From Streptomyces qinzhouensis (GTDB taxonomy: Bacteria; Actinomycetota; Actinomycetes; Streptomycetales; Streptomycetaceae), in assembly GCF_007856155.1 (NCBI RefSeq), contig NZ_CP042266.1, positions 1,550,001 to 1,614,000 of the forward strand: a DNA stretch of 64,000 bases, written 5' to 3'. Of this stretch, positions 35,060 through 43,980 are shown in pieces; within the stretch, counting starts at the first letter, position 1; the number at the start of each line of letters is the position of its first letter. The translations under genes and the position numbers were made by a program. Below the pieces are notes generated by a model. That model made no database searches and was not told where the DNA came from. It worked only from the letters and a program-made list of their open reading frames with translations.

Positions 35060-36550
35060 TCAGCTCTGGCCACCGGCCAGCTTCTCGCGCAGAGCGGCGA
35101 GGGCCTCGTCCGACGCCAGGGCGCCGGAGTTGTCGTCCGACTCCGAGGAGTACGAACCACCGGTCGGCGCAGCGGCCGGAGCGGCGGTGCCACCCTCGGC
35201 AGCGGCGGCCTCGTCGGCCTCGCGGGACTTGATGACCTGAGCCTGGTGCTGCTCGAAGCGCGACTGCGCCTCGGCGTACTGGGTCTCCCAGGCCTCGCGC
35301 TGGGTCTCGAAGCCCGCCAGCCAGTCGTTGGTCTCCGGGTCGAAGCCCTCGGGGTAGATGTAGTTCCCCTGGTCGTCGTAAGACGCGGCCATGCCGTAGA
35401 GGGTCGGGTCGAACTCGACCGACGCCGGGTCGGCACCGAAGGACTCGTTGGCCTGCTTCAGCGACAGCGAGATCCGGCGACGCTCGAGGTCGATGTCGAT
35501 GACCTTGACGAAGATCTCGTCGTTGACCTGGACGACCTGCTCCGGGATCTCCACGTGGCGCTCGGCCAGCTCGGAGATGTGGACCAGACCCTCGATGCCC
35601 TCGTCGACGCGGACGAACGCACCGAACGGAACCAGCTTGGTGACCTTACCGGGGACGACCTGGCCGATCTGGTGGGTCCGGGCGAACTGCTGCCACGGGT
35701 CTTCCTGGGTCGCCTTCAGCGACAGGGAGACGCGCTCGCGGTCCATGTCGACGTCCAGGACCTCGACCGTGACCTCCTGGCCGACCTCGACGACCTCGGA
35801 GGGGTGGTCGATGTGCTTCCAGGACAGCTCGGAGACGTGGACCAGACCGTCGACGCCACCCAGGTCCACGAAGGCACCGAAGTTGACGATCGAGGACACC
35901 ACACCGGACCGGACCTGGCCCTTCTGGAGGGTGGTGAGGAAGGTCTGGCGAACCTCGGACTGGGTCTGCTCCAGCCAGGCACGGCGGGACAGGACCACGT
36001 TGTTGCGGTTCTTGTCCAGCTCGATGATCTTCGCGTCGAGCTCCTTGCCGACGTACGGCTGGAGGTCGCGAACACGGCGCATCTCGACCAGGGAGGCCGG
36101 GAGGAAGCCGCGGAGGCCGATGTCGAGGATGAGACCACCCTTGACGACCTCGATGACGGTACCGGTGACGATCCCGTCTTCTTCCTTGATCTTCTCGATG
36201 GTGCCCCAGGCCCGCTCGTACTGGGCGCGCTTCTTCGAGAGGATCAGGCGGCCTTCCTTGTCCTCCTTCTGAAGGACAAGGGCCTCGATCTCGTCGCCGA
36301 CCTTGACGACCTCGTTCGGGTCGACGTCGTGCTTGATCGAGAGCTCGCGGCTCGGGATAACACCTTCGGTCTTGTAACCGATGTCGAGCAGGACCTCGTC
36401 CCGGTCGACCTTCACGATGACGCCGTCGACGATGTCGCCGTCGTTGAAGTACTTGATCGTCTCGTCGATCGCGGCGAGGAAGGCTTCCTCGTTACCGATG
36501 TCGTTGACCGCTACCTGCGGAGTGGCGGTGGTCTCGGTGCTGCTCGTCAT
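35060..36550 (-). CDS. rpsA: 30S ribosomal protein S1
   Basis: 496 residues with four S1 domains (about 36-105, 121-190, 205-275 and 290-362), the short actinobacterial form rather than the six-domain one of E. coli. Repeats are seen as GFLPASLVE, GAFVDLGGVDGLVHVSELSW and GAFVRVDEGIEGLVHISELA. The C-terminus is an acidic Ala/Glu-rich tail. S1 binds mRNA leaders on the 30S subunit; leaderless messages bypass it. ATG 36548-36550 follows GGAGCCC. Codon choice is strongly biased to a few C-ending codons, as expected for high expression. Confidence 0.98.
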   Translation of the reverse strand: MTSSTETTATPQVAVNDIGNEEAFLAAIDETIKYFNDGDIVDGVIVKVDRDEVLLDIGYKTEGVIPSRELSIKHDVDPNEVVKVGDEIEALVLQKEDKEGRLILSKKRAQYERAWGTIEKIKEEDGIVTGTVIEVVKGGLILDIGLRGFLPASLVEMRRVRDLQPYVGKELDAKIIELDKNRNNVVLSRRAWLEQTQSEVRQTFLTTLQKGQVRSGVVSSIVNFGAFVDLGGVDGLVHVSELSWKHIDHPSEVVEVGQEVTVEVLDVDMDRERVSLSLKATQEDPWQQFARTHQIGQVVPGKVTKLVPFGAFVRVDEGIEGLVHISELAERHVEIPEQVVQVNDEIFVKVIDIDLERRRISLSLKQANESFGADPASVEFDPTLYGMAASYDDQGNYIYPEGFDPETNDWLAGFETQREAWETQYAEAQSRFEQHQAQVIKSREADEAAAAEGGTAAPAAAPTGGSYSSESDDNSGALASDEALAALREKLAGGQS

Positions 36551-36787
36551 GTGGGAAAGGGCTCCGGTACGGACATTGAAGTCGTAGGTACTGCTACGCC
36601 GAGAGCCCGTATCGCATGCTGCAAGAAGCCGAACCGCGTAGAGACGCCGGACCGGGCCGTTCATCCGGGGGCTCGGAAGCTCCCGAACGAAACGACTCCG
36701 TCTGGAGGCGCCTCGTGAACCGAGGGGACATACATCACAGATGCGAGCGCGGCCTACTCCGTCCGAGGCACGCAGGCCCGCAGCGCA
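36551..36787 (-). other. Long rpsA 5' leader
   Basis: About 235 nt lie between the predicted start site and the rpsA ATG with no gene. The length suggests structure-based or autogenous control; no known motif was recognised. Confidence 0.5.
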
Positions 36788-36793
36788 ACTTGT

Positions 36794-36822
36794 AGCATAC
36801 GGGGGCAGCCGGAGACGGTCAA
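36794..36822 (-). promoter_or_regulatory. rpsA promoter, sigma-70/HrdB type
   Basis: TTGACC (36822-36817), a 17-nt spacer and TATGCT (36799-36794). This is a near-consensus housekeeping promoter. It predicts a leader of about 235 nt before the rpsA ATG. Confidence 0.88.
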
Positions 36823-36937
36823 TGCGCGAAGGCGCACACCGAGGGCGGATCGCCCCATTCCCGGCACAACTGAGGTTTGCGGAGGCCATCATGGCCGCCG
36901 ATCGGCACTCTGAACGCAAACTACAACGACGGTGAAC

Positions 36938-37831
36938 ATGAGCCAAGACGTCCAAGGTCCCGCACACCCGTCCGGCGAACCGGAGACACACCGGGCAGCG
37001 GACACGACAGACACAGCGGGTAGGACGGACACACCGGACGCGGAGCCCGAGGCGACCCGCCGTGACGCCGGGACCACCGAGAGCAGCCGGGCGAACCGGA
37101 GCTGGTGGGACCGGAACGCCGACGAGTACCAGCACGATCACGGTGTGTTCCTGGGGGACGACCGCTTCGTCTGGGGCCCCGAGGGCCTCGATGAAGAGGA
37201 TGCGGCCCTGCTGGGCCCGCAGGAGTCACTGAAGGGTCTGGACGTTCTGGAGATCGGAGCCGGCGCGGCACAGTGCTCCCGCTGGCTCGCGGCCCGGGGG
37301 GCGCGTCCGGTGGCGCTGGACCTCTCGCACCGCCAGCTTCAGCACGCGCTGCGGATCGGCGGCGGGCTGCCGCTGGTGGAAGCGGACGCGGGGGCCCTGC
37401 CCTTCCGCGACGGCTCCTTCGACCTGGCGTGCTCCGCCTACGGGGCGGTGCCGTTCGTCGCGGATCCGGTCGCGGTCTTCACCGAGGTACGCCGGGTGCT
37501 GCGGCCGGGCGGGCGCTGGGTCTTCTCGGTCACGCATCCGATCCGCTGGGCCTTCCCGGACGAACCGGGCCCCGAGGGGCTGAGCGTCTCCGCGTCCTAC
37601 TTCGACCGGACGCCGTACGTCGAGCAGGACGAGGAGGGGCGCGCGGTGTACGTGGAGCACCACCGGACGATCGGCGACCGGGTCCGGGACGTGGTGGCGG
37701 GCGGCTTCCGGCTGGTGGATCTGGTGGAGCCGGAGTGGCCCGCGTGGAATGCGCAGGAGTGGGGCGGCTGGTCCCCGCTGCGGGGGAATCTGATCCCGGG
37801 GACGGCGATCTTCGTCTGCGCCCGGGACTGA
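36938..37831 (+). CDS. SAM-dependent methyltransferase
   Basis: 297 residues from ATG 36938 (a GTG two codons earlier is possible). A ~50-residue Thr/Asp-rich disordered N-terminus is followed by the class I fold: motif I LDVLEIGAGAAQ, acidic end of beta-2 in PVALDLS, ADAGALPF, and post-motif VLRPGGRWVFSVTHP. It may be an ubiquinone/menaquinone-type or small-molecule methyltransferase; substrate unknown. It is divergent from rpsA, and a pyrimidine-rich terminator-like region follows. Confidence 0.9.
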   Translation: MSQDVQGPAHPSGEPETHRAADTTDTAGRTDTPDAEPEATRRDAGTTESSRANRSWWDRNADEYQHDHGVFLGDDRFVWGPEGLDEEDAALLGPQESLKGLDVLEIGAGAAQCSRWLAARGARPVALDLSHRQLQHALRIGGGLPLVEADAGALPFRDGSFDLACSAYGAVPFVADPVAVFTEVRRVLRPGGRWVFSVTHPIRWAFPDEPGPEGLSVSASYFDRTPYVEQDEEGRAVYVEHHRTIGDRVRDVVAGGFRLVDLVEPEWPAWNAQEWGGWSPLRGNLIPGTAIFVCARD

Positions 37832-37856
37832 GAACCGGGTCCGGGCCCCGGTCCGG

Positions 37857-37926
37857 GCCGGGAAGCGATGCCGGGTCCGGGCCCGGGGAACGACTTCCGG
37901 CCAGCCCCTTTCTTCTTTCTTTTCCT
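37857..37926 (+). terminator. Probable terminator after methyltransferase gene
   Basis: Imperfect long GC stem (GCCGGGAAG about 37857 with CTTCCGGC about 37893) is followed by a pyrimidine run TTTCTTCTTTCTTTTCC, rare in this genome. Confidence 0.5.
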
Positions 37927-37998
37927 ATTAACTGACGAACACGTCGGGGCGGTGGACAAGCCGCGGCGCGGTTCGCGGGCAACGACCACACTGAGCGC

Positions 37999-40551
37999 AT
38001 GATCCGAACCGAGGCACTCGACCGGCTCCCGGTCCGCCACTGCGTCCCCGAGCTGCTGGCCGCGCTCGACCGGCACGGCACCGCGGTGCTGCACGCGCCC
38101 CCGGGCACGGGGAAGACGACGCTGGTGCCGGTGGCGCTGGCCGGGCTGGTCGGAACCGGCAGGCCGCGCCGGGTGCTGGTCGCCGAGCCACGGCGGATGG
38201 CGGTGCGTGCGGCGGCCCGGCGGATGGCCTGGCTGCTGGGTCAGGAGGTCGGCGAGGCGGTCGGCTATACGGTCCGCGGCGAACGCCGGGTCGGCGCGGG
38301 AACCCTGGTCGAGGTGGTGACCACCGGGGTGCTGCTCCAGCGCCTCCAGCGCGATCCCGAGCTGGCGGGGGTGGACACGGTTCTTCTCGACGAGTGTCAT
38401 GAGCGCCATCTCGACGCCGATACGGCACTGGCCTTCCTGGTCGATGTGCGGGCCGCGCTCCGGCCTGAGCTGGAGCTGATCGCGGCCTCGGCGACGAGCG
38501 ACACGGATGCCTGGGCACGGTTGCTGACCTCACTGGACGGCGCCTCCGGTCCCGCGCCCGTGGTCCGGGGGCGGGGCGAGGGCTTCGGCTGCGAGGTGCA
38601 CTTCGCGCCGCCGCCGGCCGGGATCCGGCCCGCCCACGGGACCCGGGTGGATCCGGCCCTGCTGCGGCATATCGCGGCGACCGTGCGGCTGGCGCTCGCC
38701 CGGCACGAGGGGGATGTGCTCTGTTTTCTGCCCGGGACGGGAGAGATCGCCCGGACGGCGGGGCTGCTGGACGGGGTGGACGCGGAGGTCCTCCAGTTGC
38801 ACGGGCGGGCACCGGCCGCGGTCCAGGACGCGGTGCTGCGGGGTGGCGCCGAGCGGCGCCGGGTGGTGCTGGCCACCTCGGTCGCGGAGTCCAGCCTGAC
38901 GGTGCCCGGGGTGCGGATCGTGGTGGATTCGGGGCTGGCCCGGGAGCCCCGGACCGATCATGCGCGGGGGCTCGGATCACTGACGACGGTCCCGGTGTCG
39001 GCGGCGGGAGCGGCCCAGCGGCTCGGCCGGGCCGGGCGGGAGGCCTTCGGCACGGTGTACCGGTGCTGGGCCGAGGCGGAGGACGGGCGGTGGGCCCGGT
39101 TTCCCGCACCGGAGATCAGCGTCGCGGATCTGACGGGGTTCGCCCTGCGGGTGGCCTGCTGGGGCGATCCGTCGGCGGCGGGGCTGGCCCTGTTGGACGC
39201 TCCACCCGGTGGGGCGATGGCCGCGGCGGGCTCGGTGCTGCGGGCCGTCGGCGCGGTGGACCGGGACGGGCGGGCGACGGAGCGAGGTGTGCTGATGGCC
39301 CGGCTCGGGGTGCATCCCCGGCTCGCCCGGGCGCTGCTGGACGGTGCGGGGAAGGTCGGCGCGGGCCGGGCGGCGCAGGTGGTGGGGCTGCTGAGCGAGG
39401 AGCCACCCCGGGAGTACGGCGACGATCTGGCGACCGCCTGGCGGACGGCCCGGCGCGGCGGTGACGGCTACGCGGGCCGCTGGCGGGCCGAGGTGCGGCG
39501 GCTGGAGTCGGCGCTGGCGGCGGTGGCTCCGGCCGGGCGCGGGGCCGGCCGGGCGGCCGGGAGCGGGCTGTCCGACGATGCGGCCGCCGGGCTGGTCACC
39601 GCGCTGGCGTTCCCGGAGCGGGTGGCGCGTTCCCGGGGAGAGGGTTCGTTTCTGATGGCCTCGGGCACCCGCGGGGAGGTCGGGGCGGGATCGGTGCTGC
39701 GGGGCGCTCCGTGGCTGGCGGTCGCGGTGGCGGACCGGCCCGTGTCGGCGGCCTCGGCCCGGGTGAGGCTGGCGGCGCTCGTCGACGAGGAGACCGCCCG
39801 GGCGGCCGCCGGGCATCTGCTGGTGTCGGAGGAGCAGGTGCGCTGGGAGGACGGGCAGGTGGTGGCCCGGAGCGTCCGCAGACTGGGTGCGGTGGAGTTG
39901 TCGGTACGACCGCTGACCGATCCCGATCCGGTCCTGTTGCGGGCCGCGGTGCTCGACGGGATACGCCGGGAGGGGTTCGGACTGCTGCACTGGACACGGG
40001 AGGCCCGGGGGCTCCGGGACCGGCTGGCCTTTCTGCACCGGGCAGTGGGGGATCCCTGGCCGGATACGGCGGACGCGGCACTGCTGGAGCGGGCCGAGGA
40101 GTGGCTGGAGCCGGAGCTGTCCCGGGTCCGGCGCCGGGCCGACCTGGGCCGGATCCACGCGGAGGCGTGTCTGCGGAGGCTGCTGCCGTGGGCGAGCGGA
40201 GAGGCCGCCCGTCTGGAGCAGCTGGCGCCGGAGCGGATCGCGGTGCCGAGCGGCTCCCTGATACGGGTGGATTACGGAGGGGAGCAGCCGGTGCTGGCGG
40301 TGAAGCTTCAGGAGCTGTTCGGACTGGAGGCGACGCCCGAGGTGGCCGGGGTGCCGGTGCTGGTGCATCTGCTCTCCCCCGCCGGGCGGCCGGTCGCGGT
40401 GACCGCGGATCTGGCCTCGTTCTGGCGGGACGGCTACCGCTCGGTCCGGGCGGAGCTGCGTGGCCGCTATCCGAAGCACCCCTGGCCGGAGGACCCCTCG
40501 AAGGCCGAGCCGACCCGGCATACGCGGGCCCGCGCGGCCCGGGGCCGCTGA
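37999..40551 (+). CDS. hrpB: ATP-dependent RNA helicase HrpB
   Basis: 850 residues. The DEAH-type motor shows HAPPGTGKTTLVP (I), AEPRRMAVRAAARRMA (Ia), VLLDECHERHLDADTAL (II, DECH), ASATSDTDAWARL (III), FLPGTGEIART (IV) and QRLGRAGREAFGTVYRCW (VI). The C-terminal HrpB-specific domain ends with FWRDGYRSVRAELRGRYPKHPWP. It unwinds RNA; its in vivo substrate is not settled, and many bacteria dispense with it. The ATG at 37999 has CACACT 6 nt upstream and no RBS. Confidence 0.97.
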   Translation: MIRTEALDRLPVRHCVPELLAALDRHGTAVLHAPPGTGKTTLVPVALAGLVGTGRPRRVLVAEPRRMAVRAAARRMAWLLGQEVGEAVGYTVRGERRVGAGTLVEVVTTGVLLQRLQRDPELAGVDTVLLDECHERHLDADTALAFLVDVRAALRPELELIAASATSDTDAWARLLTSLDGASGPAPVVRGRGEGFGCEVHFAPPPAGIRPAHGTRVDPALLRHIAATVRLALARHEGDVLCFLPGTGEIARTAGLLDGVDAEVLQLHGRAPAAVQDAVLRGGAERRRVVLATSVAESSLTVPGVRIVVDSGLAREPRTDHARGLGSLTTVPVSAAGAAQRLGRAGREAFGTVYRCWAEAEDGRWARFPAPEISVADLTGFALRVACWGDPSAAGLALLDAPPGGAMAAAGSVLRAVGAVDRDGRATERGVLMARLGVHPRLARALLDGAGKVGAGRAAQVVGLLSEEPPREYGDDLATAWRTARRGGDGYAGRWRAEVRRLESALAAVAPAGRGAGRAAGSGLSDDAAAGLVTALAFPERVARSRGEGSFLMASGTRGEVGAGSVLRGAPWLAVAVADRPVSAASARVRLAALVDEETARAAAGHLLVSEEQVRWEDGQVVARSVRRLGAVELSVRPLTDPDPVLLRAAVLDGIRREGFGLLHWTREARGLRDRLAFLHRAVGDPWPDTADAALLERAEEWLEPELSRVRRRADLGRIHAEACLRRLLPWASGEAARLEQLAPERIAVPSGSLIRVDYGGEQPVLAVKLQELFGLEATPEVAGVPVLVHLLSPAGRPVAVTADLASFWRDGYRSVRAELRGRYPKHPWPEDPSKAEPTRHTRARAARGR

Positions 40552-40611
40552 CGGCGCGGTCGTCCGGGGCGCGGGGCGGGTCCGGGGCGGCGGCCACCGG
40601 CCGGGCGCGGG

Positions 40612-41628
40612 TCATCCGGCGGGGCGGTGGGCGCGGGAAGCGGGGCGGCGGGTGGGGGAGACAGAGAGGCGAGCGGGGAAGGCAGGGCGGCGGGCGCGGG
40701 CCTCCAGGAGAAGGGCCAGGGCCAGCAGTGCCACCGCCAGGACGAGGAAGCCCCGGGGCAGATAGGAGGTGATGAGCAGGACCAGGAGGCGTTGGTCCTT
40801 GACCAGTCCGACGGTGTGGTCGAGGTAGTCGGGGCGCATCTTCACATGGCCCTCGAAGGCGGTGACCCGGTCTCGGCCGCCGAGGAGGGTGCCGCCGCGC
40901 AGCTCCTCCTTGTGGATCTCCTCGCCGTTGACGGGTGCGCCGGTGACGGGGTCCACCCAGAACATGCGCTTGGTGGTGTACCAGCGTGTGGTGCCGGTCT
41001 GTTTCTCCAGGGTGGTGGCGTCGACGCCGGGGATGGGCATCTTCTTGGGGAAGGGGACCTTGGTCCAGGGGACGGTTTGTTCGAAGTAGTAGACGTCGAG
41101 CCCGCGGAAGGTGCGGGTGCCCCGGTAGTGGATGGGGGCGGAGGTGCGGGTCTGTGCGTCGAAGTACTGGTAGTCCCGCTTCTCGGTGAGGAAGGGCCAT
41201 TTGAACTCGATGCCGTCGCGCCGTACGGGGTCGCCGTCGACGGATTCTCCGGTGGCGTGGACGGGTGCCTGGCTGTGGGCGTCGAAGACATAGCGTTCGG
41301 GGATCTGGGAGACCATCTTCCCGTCGGGCCCCTGGACATGGCTGAGGGCGTCCCAGACGACGACATCGCGGCCGGCGTCGCGTTCGATCTTCTCGGACTC
41401 CTCCACATTGCCCTTGAGGGTCTGGACGATGGTGATCTTCTCGACCTGTTCGGCCTGGAGGGTGCCGTAGTTCAGCAGGGTCGCGGGCCGGGCTTCGAGG
41501 ACGATCTCCTGGTACTGGCCCGGGGGAACTTTGACGAGCCGGGGGAAGGCGTAGAACCGCAGGAGAGGGGAGAGTGCGGCGAAGAAGACGGCGAGGGCCA
41601 GCAGCACGAGTCCGGCGCGGCGGCGCAT
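40612..41628 (-). CDS. DUF3068 (PorA-like) membrane protein
   Basis: 338 residues: an N-terminal TM (LVLLALAVFFAALSPLLRFY), a ~260-residue extracellular beta-rich domain (e.g. GTRTFRGLDVYYFEQTVPW, RWYTTKRMFWVDPVTGAPV), and a C-terminal TM (GFLVLAVALLALALLLE) with a basic tail. This is the DUF3068 architecture, common in actinobacteria and annotated in some as porin PorA. It has no outer membrane to sit in here, so a role in the cell envelope is unclear. It sits 12 bp after a 45-residue peptide gene, likely one operon. Confidence 0.93.
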   Translation of the reverse strand: MRRRAGLVLLALAVFFAALSPLLRFYAFPRLVKVPPGQYQEIVLEARPATLLNYGTLQAEQVEKITIVQTLKGNVEESEKIERDAGRDVVVWDALSHVQGPDGKMVSQIPERYVFDAHSQAPVHATGESVDGDPVRRDGIEFKWPFLTEKRDYQYFDAQTRTSAPIHYRGTRTFRGLDVYYFEQTVPWTKVPFPKKMPIPGVDATTLEKQTGTTRWYTTKRMFWVDPVTGAPVNGEEIHKEELRGGTLLGGRDRVTAFEGHVKMRPDYLDHTVGLVKDQRLLVLLITSYLPRGFLVLAVALLALALLLEARARRPAFPARLSVSPTRRPASRAHRPAG

Positions 41629-41640
41629 GACCGGTACCCC

Positions 41641-41778
41641 CTATTTCTTGGGGCCGGGGACGGTGGTCAGCAGAGGTTGGGGAGAGGTCTCCCCCGGTGG
41701 CGCGCCGATCGCGGTGACGGTGAGGACGAGGGCGAAGGCGGCGGCCAGTCCGATGGCGGCGGCGACGAGGGCGCGCAT
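41641..41778 (-). CDS. SPW_0924-family small membrane peptide
   Basis: 45 residues from ATG 41776-41778, following GGGAGG at good spacing: MRALVAAAIGLAAAFALVL, then a short outside tail PPGETSPQPLLTTVPG. One TM or signal helix. The sequence matches what I remember of the SPW_0924 family, a small Streptomyces protein with no known function. Location directly before DUF3068 suggests a role with it. Too short for most gene callers. Confidence 0.85.
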   Translation of the reverse strand: MRALVAAAIGLAAAFALVLTVTAIGAPPGETSPQPLLTTVPGPKK

Positions 41779-41893
41779 GCTCGGCCTCCCGGTGGTCGGA
41801 TCCCAGGGATCTGATACATCGTCAGGGATGGGGCACCGTAGCAATCGGGCCGTGAGATGAGAACCCGTGGACCGGATCGGGCCGGAGCAGCGG

Positions 41894-41928
41894 ACCGCCC
41901 CTCCGCCGGGGACCGGCGAAGGGGCGGT
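41894..41928 (-). terminator. Terminator of lytic transglycosylase gene
   Basis: A 16-bp stem (41894-41909 with 41913-41928, one mismatch) with a tight loop lies 20 bp past the stop at 41948. Confidence 0.8.
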
Positions 41929-41947
41929 GGATGCGACGGATCGGGAG

Positions 41948-43735
41948 TCAGTGGCCCGTTGCCGTGGCGGGAGTGCCGGGCGACGAGGTCGGCGCCGGGG
42001 CGGTGGCGACCTTGAGTTCGAGCGTCAGGCCGACGCCGCCCGCGAGCGTCAGTTTGAGATAGAAGGTGCCGGTCAGATCGTCGGCGTACAGCTCGGGGAG
42101 GGTGAGGGTCCCGTCGGCGGCGGTGGTCAGTCCGGTGAGGGTGCGCAGCGGGCTGCCGTCGGCGCCCTTGAAGTAGGGGCCCTTGTCGGCGGGGACGAGT
42201 TCTCCGTCGGGACCTGTGACGAGCAGGGTGGCACCGGCGGCCACTCCGGCGGCGACGGTGTCGCGGTAGGTGGCCTTGACGGCGATCCGGTCGGCGAACG
42301 GGGTGTCGGGGGCGGCGGTCAGCTCCTTGTCGTCCGCCCGGACGACCTTGTCCGCCGCGCGGGCGGTGACCTTTCCGCGGAAGCCGACGGTGGTCGGCGT
42401 CGGGCCGACGGTCGTGGCGCGCACGATGAAGGCTCCGGTACGGTCGCCCGCTTCCAGCACGGGAGCGGTGACCGTGCCGTCGGCGGCGGTGCGCAGGACA
42501 GCGGTCCGCTTGCCCCCGGCGAAGACGGTCGCCGTCGGGCCGGAGATCTCGAAGCGGACCTCCTGCCCGGCGGTGGGCCGGCCCTCGGTCTTCACCCGGA
42601 CGGTGACCCGTTCCTGGATGTCCCGGCCCGCCATGGCGGTCAGGGCGCCGGTGCCCGCGTTCTCGACGGCGGGGACCGGGGCGGGCTTCGCGGGCGGAGT
42701 GGTGGGGGGCTTCGGCTTCTGCGGCGGCTTGGCGCCGGGGCCGGACGGCGGGGTCTTCCCGGGCGGCTTCCCACCGGGCTGGGCGGGCTCCTTGGCGGGT
42801 CCCCCGGTGCCCGGGGACGGCGGGGTGCTGCCGTGGCCCGTACCGCCGTTGTTGTAGCCGTTGTTGCCGCTGCCGCTGTCCGGCGTGTTGGAGCCGGGCT
42901 GGACCCCGGAGCCGTCGGGAACCTGGTGGGTGCCCTTCTTGTAGTACTCGAACCAGGACAGGACCGTGTTCAGATACGCCCGGGAGCGGTTGTAGCCGAG
43001 GATCGCCTTCTCGAGATCGCCGGCGTTGGTCAGATCCCGGTCGTTGGCGCAGAGGTAGCGGCCCGCGGCGAGGGCCGCGTCATAGATGTTGTTGGGGTCC
43101 TTGCGGCCGTCGCCGTTGGCGTCCTGGCCCCAGGTGGCCCAGGTGGAGGGGATGAACTGCATCGGCCCGACGGCCCGGTCGTAGACGGTGTCGGCGTCGT
43201 ACGCGCCGTTGTCGGTGTCCGGGATGTTGGCGAAGCCCACTCCGTTGAGGACCGGTCCGCGGATCGGGGAGAGCGTGGTGCCGTTGGCGTCGACCTTGCC
43301 GCCGCGGGCCTGGCCGGACTCCACCTTGCCGATCGCGGCGAGCAGTTGCCAGGGGACCTTGCAGCCCGGGTCGGAGGAGGCGATGGTCTCCTCGGCGCGC
43401 TTGTAGGCGGCGAGGACGGTCACGGGTATGCCCGCTTCGGCGGCGCCCGTCGGACTGTTGCCGCCGGTGGTGGCTCCCGTGGCGGGCGTACTGCCCGTCG
43501 GGGTGGGGGACTTCAGCGGCGGGAGGTCGGTGTAGTAAGGGGAGTCTCCGCTGACGGGGGTGCCGGGAGGCGGGGTCACATCCTCGGTCACATCGTCCTG
43601 CGCCCCGTGGCTGTCACCCGAGACGGCGTGCGTAACACTCGGCGCCTGTGATGCCGAGAGCGCGGCCACGGCGGCGGCCGCCACGGCTGTGGTGGTCGCT
43701 CCCCTGCGCAGTCGGCGGCCGAAACGCGCTGCCAT
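41948..43735 (-). CDS. Secreted lytic transglycosylase with Ig-like C-terminus
   Basis: 595 residues. A signal peptide (basic start, then TTTAVAAAAVAALSASQA) is followed by an SLT/MltB-type domain at about 100-270: LLAAIGKVESGQARGG with the catalytic Glu, YDRAVGPMQFIPSTWATWG, YDAALAAGRYLC. A Pro/Gly/Asn-rich linker leads to two or three Ig-like/Big-type domains to the end. It should cut peptidoglycan outside the membrane, with the C-terminal domains for wall attachment or reach. RBS GGAGGGA is close to the ATG. The linker is encoded by simple repeats. Confidence 0.94.
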   Translation of the reverse strand: MAARFGRRLRRGATTTAVAAAAVAALSASQAPSVTHAVSGDSHGAQDDVTEDVTPPPGTPVSGDSPYYTDLPPLKSPTPTGSTPATGATTGGNSPTGAAEAGIPVTVLAAYKRAEETIASSDPGCKVPWQLLAAIGKVESGQARGGKVDANGTTLSPIRGPVLNGVGFANIPDTDNGAYDADTVYDRAVGPMQFIPSTWATWGQDANGDGRKDPNNIYDAALAAGRYLCANDRDLTNAGDLEKAILGYNRSRAYLNTVLSWFEYYKKGTHQVPDGSGVQPGSNTPDSGSGNNGYNNGGTGHGSTPPSPGTGGPAKEPAQPGGKPPGKTPPSGPGAKPPQKPKPPTTPPAKPAPVPAVENAGTGALTAMAGRDIQERVTVRVKTEGRPTAGQEVRFEISGPTATVFAGGKRTAVLRTAADGTVTAPVLEAGDRTGAFIVRATTVGPTPTTVGFRGKVTARAADKVVRADDKELTAAPDTPFADRIAVKATYRDTVAAGVAAGATLLVTGPDGELVPADKGPYFKGADGSPLRTLTGLTTAADGTLTLPELYADDLTGTFYLKLTLAGGVGLTLELKVATAPAPTSSPGTPATATGH

Positions 43736-43927
43736 ACCTTAGTCCCTCCCCGAGACGATTCTCCCTGCTCCGCGTACGCGTCAACTCAGCCGACCCTACG
43801 TCACCCATGGCCCCCGGGATACCGGGCCCTGACCGTTTTTCACCACTTCGCCACCTCGTGATGATGTTCCCCTACGGCGAAGCCCGGACCGTCGGGTCGC
43901 GGAGCGGCCACCGGCCCCGGGCGGCGA

Positions 43928-43969
43928 AAGCCCCGGCCACGCCCCACTACCGGGGTGCGGCCGGGGCTT
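43928..43969 (-). terminator. polA terminator
   Basis: Stem AAGCCCCGGCC...CCCC (43928-43945) pairs with 43952-43969 with one internal mismatch region, 12 bp past the polA stop. Confidence 0.8.
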
Positions 43970-43980
43970 CGGGCCGGGTG

